Assembly (NCBI GenBank): GCA_023397475.1
Contig: JAEWUD010000031.1
Location: forward strand, 1-8,406
DNA length: 8,406 nt
Source of the DNA: Bacillota bacterium
GTDB taxonomy: Bacteria > Bacillota > Clostridia > Saccharofermentanales > Saccharofermentanaceae
Reading direction: 5' to 3'
Notes under the pieces: model-generated
The model's input: only the letters and a program-made list of their open reading frames with translations
What the model was told of the DNA's origin: nothing
Databases searched by the model: none
Shown: positions 1-6,661 of the stretch, one piece after another
How positions within the stretch are numbered: the stretch's first letter is position 1
How the letters are laid out: each line of letters starts with the position of its first letter
Made by a program: the position numbers and the translations under genes

Positions 1-50
1 CATCGATATTCTAAATGGTGAAGTATAATTCGTGAAAGAGGAATCAATTT

Positions 51-1360
51 GTGAAAATTGATTTATCCGGAATCAAGATAAAAGTTAACTATTTCCTTGT
101 CACGATTGCATGCATTTGTGGCGGACACTATTTACCTGTAGCGATATATTATGGTCAATACCGGCGTCTTTGGATGGATGATATCATGCAAATCGACATG
201 GTATGGAGAGATACATTGCCGGAAATGCTTCGAGCGGTCATCGCTCTCGATAACAATCCGCCGCTTTCTCACTTAATCACTTTTTTCTGGATAAAAATCG
301 TACCTTATGGGACATTCTGGTTATTGATACCAAGCATATTATTCGTTACATTGGGTATTTTCTTCGTAGGATTCTCTGCGTATCGAATGCACGGCAAGCT
401 GGCGGGATACATATCGGATTCTTTATCGTTGAGTGCCTGTTTGATTTGAGAATCAAAGAGAAGGAACAACGAAAAACACGACTTCTTTCAATCCTCCTCC
501 CCTATGTTTTTTCTGCTGTTATATTTTCTCCTTGGATAATAACAGTCTTATCCCAATCCTTAACTCGATACTCGCATTTCTGGTGCAAGTCAGCACCTGG
601 CGTCGCTGCCATATTCTCAATCGTAACGAATATCACGGGGAATCAGATGATATGTTGGATTTTCTGGGGTTCTCTGTTATACATCTTGATTGTGTTGATT
701 CAACGGAGTAGGGAACGAAGATTATCCGTTGCAGAATCGGAGAAACAGATCATCAGGATCGCTATTGTTCCCGTCTTCATGATACTTGTTGTTTGGATGG
801 TGTCGAACAACGGTATTTCAGAAACCTCATTGTTCATACCTCGCTACTTCATATGTCTATTACCTTTTCTTTCGATCTGTATAGGGGGGACCATCGCTCT
901 TATCTATCAACGGCTCTGCGAGCTGTCACGAAATAACCTGAGAGTTAAGGCACTTGTGTTTACGCTGATATGTGGCATTCTCCTTTTCTCCGGATGGAAC
1001 GGATATTGCGGGGTTAATGGAAGAACGTTTCGTGACCCGGAACCTTATGAAGCCGCCGCAGATTATCTGATGACACAGCCTGACATACATAACGATGATG
1101 TCGGTGTCTTCTGCGTAAACTACTCTTCTCCGCTGGGGTGGGGTTATTATTTGACACATAAAGATACCCGAGAGGGCATCACGCCTCTCTTTCGCAAACT
1201 TTCCGCAGATACTATTTCCGGTTTACGTAAGATATATGTGTTCGAGGTTCACAAGACTTTGAGCAGCGAGACACTTGCTTTTTTGCTAGTGAATGGTTTT
1301 GTCGAGCAGGAACGTATCGAGCCCGAACGAATTATTGTATTTACTCGCGTCGAGAGTTAG
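51..1360 (+). pseudogene. Broken GT39/ArnT-like membrane glycosyltransferase (internal deletion plus frameshift)
   Basis: Two overlapping pieces look like the ends of one multi-pass lipid-linked-sugar glycosyltransferase. The first (51-449, 132 aa, GTG start, GAGGA at 38-42) has a membrane segment, a luminal loop with an acidic WMDD motif (residues 41-44; compare the catalytic acidic pair in the first loop of GT39/GT83 enzymes), a downstream NNPP motif and a second membrane segment. The second (formal TTG at 446, to 1360, 304 aa) has about five hydrophobic segments, an FIPRYFICLLPF segment typical of the last membrane helices, and a soluble C-terminal tail. Together they give about 436 residues where such proteins usually have 500 or more, and the central helices are missing. 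The second frame is open upstream of its TTG and reads HIGFFIVECLFDL from 410, so the junction probably lies near 401-415. The region is visibly more AT-rich than the genes that follow. Intact function is unlikely. Two separate genes is the less likely alternative. Confidence 0.6.
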
Positions 1361-1440
1361 TTGATTTATATTGAACTGTTTTCGTACGTCTGGAAATTAT
1401 AGCGAATTTGTCATAATTATCGAAGGATACGTTCGCGACC

Positions 1441-1469
1441 TTGCCAATTTCATGTGCCTGACTTACAAT
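1441..1469 (+). promoter_or_regulatory. Predicted sigma-70/sigma-A promoter for the ThDP-enzyme unit
   Basis: TTGCCA at 1441-1446 and TACAAT at 1464-1469 each match the -35 and -10 consensus at 5 of 6 positions, with the ideal 17-bp spacer. Transcription would start near 1476, leaving a leader of about 22 nt that contains the GAGGAGGTG ribosome binding site (1484-1492) before the ATG at 1498. This is the best promoter-like sequence in the 137-bp gap after the broken membrane gene. A weaker candidate (TTGAAC at 1371, AATTAT at 1395, 18-bp spacer) lies upstream. Confidence 0.6.
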
Positions 1470-1497
1470 AAAGGTCTTGATTTGAGGAGGTGCGGTT

Positions 1498-3318
1498 ATG
1501 CGCATTCGAGTCGCGGATCATATTGCAGATCTTCTGGTACGACATAATATTTCCGATCTTTTCAGTGTTACGGGCGGTGGTGCCATGCACCTGAATGACG
1601 CTTTCGGTCGATCCGAAGGTCTTCGCGTCACGTACAATCATCATGAACAGGCCTGCGCGATTGCCGCCGAGAGCTACGCCCGTTTGAGCGGACGAATAGC
1701 GGCAGTCTGTGTCACATCCGGTCCCGGCGGTACGAATGCGATCACCGGCGTACTTGGAGGATGGCTTGATTCCATTCCGATGCTCGTTATCTCCGGACAG
1801 GTGCGTTACGATACAACGGTTCATTCGACCGGCAAGAAGATGCGTCAGTTGGGCGATCAGGAGTACGAGATTACCCGATCCGTTGCTCCGATGACAAAGT
1901 ACGCCCAGATGGTCACCGATCCTCTGATGGTCGAGTATCATGTCGAGCGCGCGATTTTCCTCGCAACCCACGGTCGTCCCGGTCCTGTCTGGCTGGATAT
2001 TCCCCTGAATATCCAGGCGGCGACGGTGGAGACCGATGATCTGATCCGGTATGATCCGGAAGAGGACGCCTCCGAGCTCCCGCCGAAGATTCCGTCGAAG
2101 ACAATCCGTCAGATTCTTGACCGTCTTCGTTCGGCCAAGCGTCCTCTGATTCTGGCCGGCACCGCTATTCGTCTGGCCGATTGCCACGAGGAGTTCCTAC
2201 GTTTGATCGATAGATTGCAGATTCCCGTCGTCACGGCTTGGAACGCGCACGATGTGATCTGGAACGAGCACCCTCTGTATATGGGGCGTCCGGGTACGGT
2301 CGGTGACCGTCCGGGCAATCTTATCGTTCAGAATGCCGATGTTCTGCTGGTTTTGGGAAGCCGTCTCAATATCCGTCAAATCAGCTATAACTGGCAGATG
2401 TTCGCCAAGGACGCATATAAGATTTCCGTCGATATCGATCCCTTGGAACTCACGAAACCGACGCTGTCTTTGGATCTTCCGGTACACGGGGATATCAAGG
2501 ATCTGATCAGCCAGATGCTTGAGGAATTGTCTTCCGACGCTGCGACGATCGCACCTCCGATCTCCGGCTGGCTTGCCGCCTGTCGACGGATCAAGGAGAC
2601 TTACCCGGTCGTTTCTTCCTGTTATTATGACAAGAAGAGCCCTGTGAATCCCTACTGCTTCCTTGAGGCGCTTTTCGCGATACTTCCTGAGAAACATACT
2701 ATTGTCGCAAGTAACGGTTCTGCCTGTGTATGCTCCTTTCAGACGGCGTACATCAAGCCTGGACAGCGATTATTCACGAACTCAGGCTGTGCTTCGATGG
2801 GTTACGGACTGCCGGCTGCGATCGGTGCCTGTTTTACGGAAGAAGGCCGCGAAGTTACCTGTATCGAGGGCGACGGCAGTATTCAGATGAACCTGCAGGA
2901 GCTGCAAACGGTCGTGCATCATCAGTTGCCGCTCAAGATCGTCGTTCTCAACAACGACGGATATCACTCGATTCGTCAGACACAATCCGGTTTCTTCGGT
3001 GAGCCCCTCCATGGTGTCAACCGGCAGAGCGGTGTAGGGTTTGCGCCCTTCTCGCGCCTGGCGCCGGCCTTTGGACTCGCGTACTTCCGTGTCGATTCGA
3101 TCGATACGATGTCCGAGGTTCTCGAGAAGGCTTATGCGACATCCGGACCGGTTCTGATCGAGGCAGTCGTCGATATCGATCAGCCTTTCTCGCCCAAACT
3201 TGCCTCCCGACGGCTGGATGATGGTACAATGATTTCACCACCGCTGGATGACATGGCACCGTTTCTCGACCGCGATGAATATGCCTCGGCAACGAGAATT
3301 CTTCGGGGAGAAGAGTAG
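1498..3318 (+). CDS. ThDP-dependent enzyme, acetolactate-synthase superfamily (possibly YerE-like, sugar-modifying)
   Basis: This 606-residue protein has the three-domain layout of acetolactate synthase and its relatives. The N-terminal PYR domain (about 1-170) carries the ThDP-activating glutamate E50 in NHHEQACAIAAESYAR and the TSGPGGTNAITG segment. The middle, Rossmann-like domain (about 195-340) includes LGSRLNIRQ. The C-terminal PP domain (about 385-550) carries the ThDP/Mg motif GDGS (458-461) through NN (485-486). The tail after about 550 is longer than in housekeeping acetolactate synthase. The start is fixed by GAGGAGGTG at 1484-1492. The family decarboxylates a 2-keto acid, usually pyruvate, and transfers the acyl carbanion to an acceptor. 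No regulatory (ilvN) subunit or other ilv gene is nearby; the neighbours are nucleotide-sugar genes including rfbF and rfbG. A role like Yersinia YerE, which transfers a two-carbon unit from pyruvate to a CDP-keto-sugar, is therefore inferred. The superfamily is certain; the acceptor is not. Confidence 0.88.
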   Translation: MRIRVADHIADLLVRHNISDLFSVTGGGAMHLNDAFGRSEGLRVTYNHHEQACAIAAESYARLSGRIAAVCVTSGPGGTNAITGVLGGWLDSIPMLVISGQVRYDTTVHSTGKKMRQLGDQEYEITRSVAPMTKYAQMVTDPLMVEYHVERAIFLATHGRPGPVWLDIPLNIQAATVETDDLIRYDPEEDASELPPKIPSKTIRQILDRLRSAKRPLILAGTAIRLADCHEEFLRLIDRLQIPVVTAWNAHDVIWNEHPLYMGRPGTVGDRPGNLIVQNADVLLVLGSRLNIRQISYNWQMFAKDAYKISVDIDPLELTKPTLSLDLPVHGDIKDLISQMLEELSSDAATIAPPISGWLAACRRIKETYPVVSSCYYDKKSPVNPYCFLEALFAILPEKHTIVASNGSACVCSFQTAYIKPGQRLFTNSGCASMGYGLPAAIGACFTEEGREVTCIEGDGSIQMNLQELQTVVHHQLPLKIVVLNNDGYHSIRQTQSGFFGEPLHGVNRQSGVGFAPFSRLAPAFGLAYFRVDSIDTMSEVLEKAYATSGPVLIEAVVDIDQPFSPKLASRRLDDGTMISPPLDDMAPFLDRDEYASATRILRGEE

Positions 3319-3394
3319 AGGGCTATTTCGTATTCCCAAGTAGATCCAGGTATTCAGTGCCCATATATAGAGAAGGACATGGAGGATCAAAGCG

Positions 3395-4192
3395 ATGAAT
3401 GTAACAGAGAAGAGAATGTTGGAACTGCTGCGCGATCTGCGCGACAATCACGGTGTATTGGCGATTAAGGCGGAATTCGAAGCGGAGGGATCTCGTACCG
3501 ATGAGCTTGTGAAGCTCAATGAGATTGTTTTTCGCGCGGACATGAACCTCATCATTAAGATCGGCGGCTGCGAGGCTGTCCGTGACCTCGACCAGTGCCG
3601 CTTGCTCGGCGCTTCCGGAATCATGGCTCCGATGATCGAGACACCCTTTGCCATGAAGAAGTTCTGCGGAGCCGCCAAGAAGGTTTACGGCGACGAGATC
3701 AAGGATATTGAGTGGATTATTAACGCGGAGACGAAGACCTGCCTTGCGAATTTCGACGAGATTCTGGATGCGGCGGATGGTTTCCTGAACACAATCGCGA
3801 TCGGCCGCGTAGACCTCTCGGGTTCGATGGGTCTGTCTCGCGATTCGATCAATGGTGAAGAAGTCTATCAGGCAGCTCGAGTTTTTGCGGAGAAGGCGAA
3901 GGCGAAGGGAATTGTCGTCGGCTTCGGCGGCGGAATATCTTCCGACGCTATCCCGTTTATCGAGCGTATGTATGACGTGATCGACAAGTTTGAGACGAGA
4001 AAGATCGTCTTCTCACGCGATGCCATGAACAAAGACATCAAGAAGGCATTGACCAAGGCGATGGAGTTCGAGACCTTGTATCTGAAGAACAAGTGCGATT
4101 TCTACGATCGCATGGCGTTTGAAGATCGTGACCGCTTGACCATGCTTGAGGGTCGTCTTGCAATCGCGCAGAACGACGCGACGTTGTTCTAA
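3395..4192 (+). CDS. HpcH/HpaI (citrate lyase beta-like) aldolase family protein
   Basis: This 265-residue TIM-barrel protein of the HpcH/HpaI / citrate-lyase-beta family lies 76 bp after the ThDP enzyme, with GGAGGA at 3381-3386 and ATG at 3395. Family signatures are GASGIMAPMIETP (72-84), the metal-ligand glutamate in INAET (E112) and the metal-ligand aspartate in IGRVDLSGSMG (D140), spaced as E149 and D175 are in HpaI-type class II aldolases. Those enzymes use a divalent metal to bind pyruvate enolate and join it to an aldehyde, or run the reverse cleavage. Two residues differ. The strand that carries the catalytic EH pair in HpaI reads KAEFEAEG here (25-32), with no histidine, and the position of the substrate-binding arginine (R70 in HpaI) appears to be K55 in LIIKIGG. 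The metal and keto-acid site is probably kept while the chemistry or partner has changed. With the ThDP enzyme it may process pyruvate in sugar branching. The exact reaction is unknown. Confidence 0.8.
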   Translation: MNVTEKRMLELLRDLRDNHGVLAIKAEFEAEGSRTDELVKLNEIVFRADMNLIIKIGGCEAVRDLDQCRLLGASGIMAPMIETPFAMKKFCGAAKKVYGDEIKDIEWIINAETKTCLANFDEILDAADGFLNTIAIGRVDLSGSMGLSRDSINGEEVYQAARVFAEKAKAKGIVVGFGGGISSDAIPFIERMYDVIDKFETRKIVFSRDAMNKDIKKALTKAMEFETLYLKNKCDFYDRMAFEDRDRLTMLEGRLAIAQNDATLF

Positions 4193-4211
4193 TCGAGTAC
4201 TGAAACGAAGA

Positions 4212-4248
4212 GAAAAGGACCGCGCGGATACAAAGCGCGGTCCTTTTC
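4212..4248 (+). terminator. Intrinsic terminator between the aldolase-like gene and ugd
   Basis: A perfect 14-bp inverted repeat, GAAAAGGACCGCGC (4212-4225) and GCGCGGTCCTTTTC (4235-4248), encloses a 9-nt loop. The stem is GC-rich near the loop and ends in A4 on the left and T4 on the right, so it could work on either strand. It starts 19 bp after the aldolase-like stop codon and would end or attenuate the transcript from 1476. No convincing promoter is visible in the 40 bp left before ugd, so ugd may depend on read-through. Confidence 0.85.
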
Positions 4249-4288
4249 CATAACATTCGTAGGATGACAAGAACCAAAGGAGGATCTC

Positions 4289-5455
4289 ATGAAAATTGCC
4301 GTCGCCGGTGCCGGATATGTCGGCTTATCGCTTGCCGTGCTTCTCTCAGAGCGTCATGAGGTTTCGATTGTCGATATCGTCGCTGATAGGATCGACCTGA
4401 TTAACAAAGGATTCTCGCCGATTGAAGATCGCATGATCGCAGATTATCTTTCCAAGAGGGCGCTTCAACTGCACGCGACGACACACGGCAAGGAAGCCTA
4501 TCGTGACGCGGAATATATTATCATCGCGACACCGACGAACTATGATCCTGAGACCAATTCCTTCGATACCACTTCGATTGAGTCGGTGATTCGTGATGTG
4601 CTGGAATCGGGTTCCTCCGCGACAATTGTTATCAAATCGACCGTGCCTGTGGGATACACGGAGAATACGAAGAAATGTACAGGCAAGACCAATATTCTCT
4701 TCTCGCCGGAGTTTTTGCGCGAAGGGTCGGCTTTGCATGATAATCTCTATCCGTCCCGTATCATCGTCGGAGGCGCGCAAAGTGAAGCTTCGACATTTGC
4801 GGCTCTCCTTTCCGACGCTTCCTTACGTGAAGAGGTTCCGGTACTGCTGACAAATACCACCGAGGCCGAGGCAATCAAGCTTTTCTCGAACTCTTTTCTG
4901 GCACTTCGCGTCGCGTATTTCAACGAATTGGATACATATGCCGAGCTTCGCGGTCTTGATACCCGCCAGATTATTGAAGGCGTATGTCTGGATCCCCGCA
5001 TCGGTGACGGATACAACAATCCATCGTTTGGTTTCGGCGGATATTGCCTTCCCAAGGACACGAAGCAGCTTCTCGCCAATTACGCGGATGTGCCGCAGAA
5101 TATCATCGGTTCGATTGTCGAGAGTAACCGGACGCGGAAGGATCATATCGCGCAGATGATTCTCGCGCGTCAACCAAAGATCGTCGGCGTTTATCGTCTG
5201 ACGATGAAGAAGAACTCCGACAATTTTCGCCATTCCGCGATCCAGGGTATTATGAAGCGTATCAAGGCGATGGGAATCGACGTGATCCTTTATGAGCCAA
5301 GGCTCGACAAAGAGACCTTCTGGGATACACCCGTCATTTCCGAGCTTTCCGAGTTCAAGGCAAAGTCCGATATAATTCTAGCAAACCGCATGAATCCGGA
5401 ACTTCTGGATGTGAAGGATAAGGTCTATACACGGGATATCTTCGGAAGAGATTAA
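4289..5455 (+). CDS. ugd: UDP-glucose 6-dehydrogenase
   Basis: This cytoplasmic enzyme oxidises UDP-glucose twice with NAD+ to give UDP-glucuronate, a precursor for capsule and other acidic surface polymers. The 388-residue protein matches the short bacterial class in length (E. coli Ugd is also 388) and can be followed along its whole length. It has a Rossmann NAD motif GAGYVG (7-12), VIKSTVPVG, the FSPEFLREG substrate loop, EAIKLF with the catalytic-site lysine K197, and GFGGYCLPKD with the active-site cysteine C253, which forms the thioester intermediate, and D257. The C-terminal UDP-binding domain ends in the conserved KVYTRDIFG. The start is set by AAAGGAGG at 4276-4283, 5 nt before the ATG. 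It follows a strong terminator and is itself followed by another, so it is nearly a separate unit. No key residue is missing. Close homologues can act on other UDP-sugars, but this close resemblance favours UDP-glucose. Confidence 0.95.
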   Translation: MKIAVAGAGYVGLSLAVLLSERHEVSIVDIVADRIDLINKGFSPIEDRMIADYLSKRALQLHATTHGKEAYRDAEYIIIATPTNYDPETNSFDTTSIESVIRDVLESGSSATIVIKSTVPVGYTENTKKCTGKTNILFSPEFLREGSALHDNLYPSRIIVGGAQSEASTFAALLSDASLREEVPVLLTNTTEAEAIKLFSNSFLALRVAYFNELDTYAELRGLDTRQIIEGVCLDPRIGDGYNNPSFGFGGYCLPKDTKQLLANYADVPQNIIGSIVESNRTRKDHIAQMILARQPKIVGVYRLTMKKNSDNFRHSAIQGIMKRIKAMGIDVILYEPRLDKETFWDTPVISELSEFKAKSDIILANRMNPELLDVKDKVYTRDIFGRD

Positions 5456-5477
5456 GCAGCCATAGATATCAAATAAA

Positions 5478-5491
5478 GGGGCTGTCTCAAA
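5478..5491 (+). repeat. Left terminal inverted repeat
   Basis: GGGGCTGTCTCAAA, paired with 5799-5812 with one mismatch at position 4. This repeat also forms the left arm of the terminator stem at 5479-5512. Confidence 0.7.
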
Positions 5492-5520
5492 ACGAAAGTT
5501 GCGAGACGGCCCTATTTTTT
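5478..5520 (+). terminator. Intrinsic terminator downstream of ugd, inside the left end of the element
   Basis: GGGCTGTCTC (5479-5488) pairs with GAGACGGCCC (5503-5512), a 10-bp stem with one G-U pair. An inner AAC-GAAA-GTT hairpin with a GNRA-type loop may extend it. T6 follows at 5515-5520 after a TA. It starts 23 bp after the ugd stop codon and would end the + strand transcript before it runs into the converging operon. Confidence 0.75.
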
Positions 5521-5708
5521 CGAGTGACGATGGTGCGGACACGCTTTCTCCTTGTTTCTCCTCGCTTCCGTAGAGCTAGTATCTTCAATTCTATGAAGGG
5601 GAAGATCATCCTATCCTCGCATTCTGTGTAATGAATGCCGAAGAAATGAAGGGTATCGCAATTTGCTGTAGCGTTTAGCCTGCCAGTCAGCGATTATATA
5701 TCAATGAT

Positions 5709-5749
5709 GCACATACGAAACAGGCCCCTTCACGGGATTTCGTATGTGC
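5709..5749. repeat. Perfect 12-bp inverted repeat (stem-loop) inside the element
   Basis: GCACATACGAAA (5709-5720) and TTTCGTATGTGC (5738-5749) are exact reverse complements separated by 17 nt. The loop contains CCC and GGG (5726-5728, 5734-5736) that could add an inner stem. No T-run follows on either strand, so a simple intrinsic terminator is not supported, though the structure could slow or protect the end of the minus-strand transcript. On the minus strand a TATAAT hexamer lies next to it (5698-5693) without a recognisable -35. It may be a structural part of the mobile element. Confidence 0.6.
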
Positions 5750-5798
5750 GCCGGCCTTCCAGCCTTTGATAAAGGATGTTTAAGGAAATCGTTAACTA

Positions 5799-5812
5799 TT
5801 TGAGACAGTCCC
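5799..5812 (-). repeat. Right terminal inverted repeat
   Basis: TTTGAGACAGTCCC on the + strand is the reverse complement of the left end with one mismatch. It marks the right boundary of the element, just before the end of the minus-strand operon. Confidence 0.7.
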
Positions 5813-5833
5813 GATTACACAAATCATCAATTC

Positions 5834-6661
5834 TTACGAAGGAATTATATAACCGAAACGAGGCAGCACGTAATCGCGGATCGCCAGGGCAACTCCGGAA
5901 TCGGTATTGGGAGCCGTAATATAATGCGCTTCCTTCTTGGCGATCTCCTGAGCGTTACCCATTGCAATGGCCAGCGCACCGGAGCGGAACATGCTGATAT
6001 CGTTCTCATGGTCGCCGAACACGGCGATGTTCTCGATCGGGATTCCGAGGTGACGCGCAAGGGCGTGGACCGCGTCGCCTTTGGTCGAGCCTTTGGCCAT
6101 TATATCGAGAAAACCTGCGCCGGAAGAGAGCACTTCAAGCCCTTCGACGCCGCGATAATACGCATTCTGTTCCGGGGTGGGACCGTACAACAGAATTTTA
6201 CAGAAATCAAGGGATAACTCACGTGACGACTCTGGGGTAATCGGAGCCAGCGGCACCTGCCAACGTTCTCCGGCCGTCAGGTTATAGCGACGAAACGCAT
6301 CAACTCGGACACTCTTCTCGGTATAGTACACCATGTCGCCGGTGTAGGCGACAAAGTCCGCCCCCGCCTCGAAAAGCCTGTCGAAAAGATCCTTCTGCAA
6401 AGCTTTCGGAAAGGGGTTCATCCAGCAGACCGCGCCGTCGAGCGGCGCGGCCAGAATGCCGCCGTTACATGCGATGATCGGCAGTGTCACGTGTAACTCA
6501 TCGATGTATCGTCCGGTCATCAAATGGCTTCGTCCGGTCGCGATCGTATATCCGATATCAAGATCCCGTAAAAGCGCGAGTGCGGCAGAGTTCTCCGGCG
6601 TGACGTTTTTTGAGGGATCGAGTAGTGTCTCATCCATGTCAAAAACGAGAAGATGCTTCAT
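5834..6661 (-). CDS. Cof-type HAD-IIB family phosphatase
   Basis: This 275-residue haloacid-dehalogenase-superfamily hydrolase has all four catalytic motifs: DMDET (D8 nucleophile, D10 acid/base), the motif II threonine in ATGR (T42), lysine K194 in KGSTKGDA, and GDHENDISM with Mg-binding D217 and D221. The segment between about 85 and 185 is the type IIB cap that selects the substrate. Cof/YidA-type enzymes are cytoplasmic and remove phosphate from sugar phosphates, FMN, PLP and similar small molecules, often with broad specificity, so the substrate cannot be read from sequence. Its ATG overlaps the rfbG stop as ATGA (6658-6661) and AAGGA abuts the start with no useful spacing, which points to translational coupling with rfbG. 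It is the last gene of the rfbF-rfbG transcript. It might dephosphorylate a sugar intermediate, or be a general housekeeping phosphatase drawn into the operon. Confidence 0.9.
   Translation of the reverse strand: MKHLLVFDMDETLLDPSKNVTPENSAALALLRDLDIGYTIATGRSHLMTGRYIDELHVTLPIIACNGGILAAPLDGAVCWMNPFPKALQKDLFDRLFEAGADFVAYTGDMVYYTEKSVRVDAFRRYNLTAGERWQVPLAPITPESSRELSLDFCKILLYGPTPEQNAYYRGVEGLEVLSSGAGFLDIMAKGSTKGDAVHALARHLGIPIENIAVFGDHENDISMFRSGALAIAMGNAQEIAKKEAHYITAPNTDSGVALAIRDYVLPRFGYIIPS

Larger units (their letters stand above)
5478..5812. mobile_element. 335-bp transposase-less IS remnant or MITE with terminal inverted repeats
   Basis: The segment starts GGGGCTGTCTCAAA (5478-5491) and ends TTTGAGACAGTCCC (5799-5812). 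Reverse-complemented, the right end reads GGGACTGTCTCAAA, matching the left at 13 of 14 positions. Ends of the GGG-CTGTCTCAAA kind are familiar from IS1182-like and related insertion sequences of Firmicutes; this assignment is from memory of the family. No transposase is present. The longest minus-strand reading noted inside is an unrecognised 40-codon basic peptide (5609 to 5487) running into the left repeat. No target-site duplication is evident: AAATAAA flanks the left end and GATTACA the right. The element fills most of the 378-bp gap between the converging ugd and HAD-hydrolase genes, and its right end is 21 bp from the hydrolase stop codon. Apart from the repeats, the terminator and one hairpin, nothing else is recognised in the gap. 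Confidence 0.65.

Noticed and set aside
1..14. Possible 3' end of an upstream gene ending in TAA at 12-14
   Set aside because: Only four codons would be visible, so no reading frame can be supported.
24..29. Perfect TATAAT upstream of the broken membrane gene
   Set aside because: The hexamer 17 bp upstream is CATCGA, a poor -35, and the start would fall on the ribosome binding site at 38-42. It is near the window edge and not convincing.
1450..2187. 245-codon open frame on the minus strand
   Set aside because: It lies antisense to the ThDP enzyme gene, has no recognisable domain or ribosome binding site, and reads as a shadow of the real frame.
1498..3318. Housekeeping acetolactate synthase (ilvB) for branched-chain amino acids
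   Set aside because: No ilvN, ilvC or other ilv gene is near, the C-terminal tail and LGSRLNIRQ segment differ from what I know of IlvB, and all neighbours are sugar-nucleotide genes. It remains the main alternative and needs a tree to settle.
5487..5609. Minus-strand 40-codon peptide inside the mobile element (ATG at 5609, GAGGAT upstream)
   Set aside because: It is basic and short, not recognised as a transposase fragment, and ends inside the inverted repeat. Chance is the simpler explanation.
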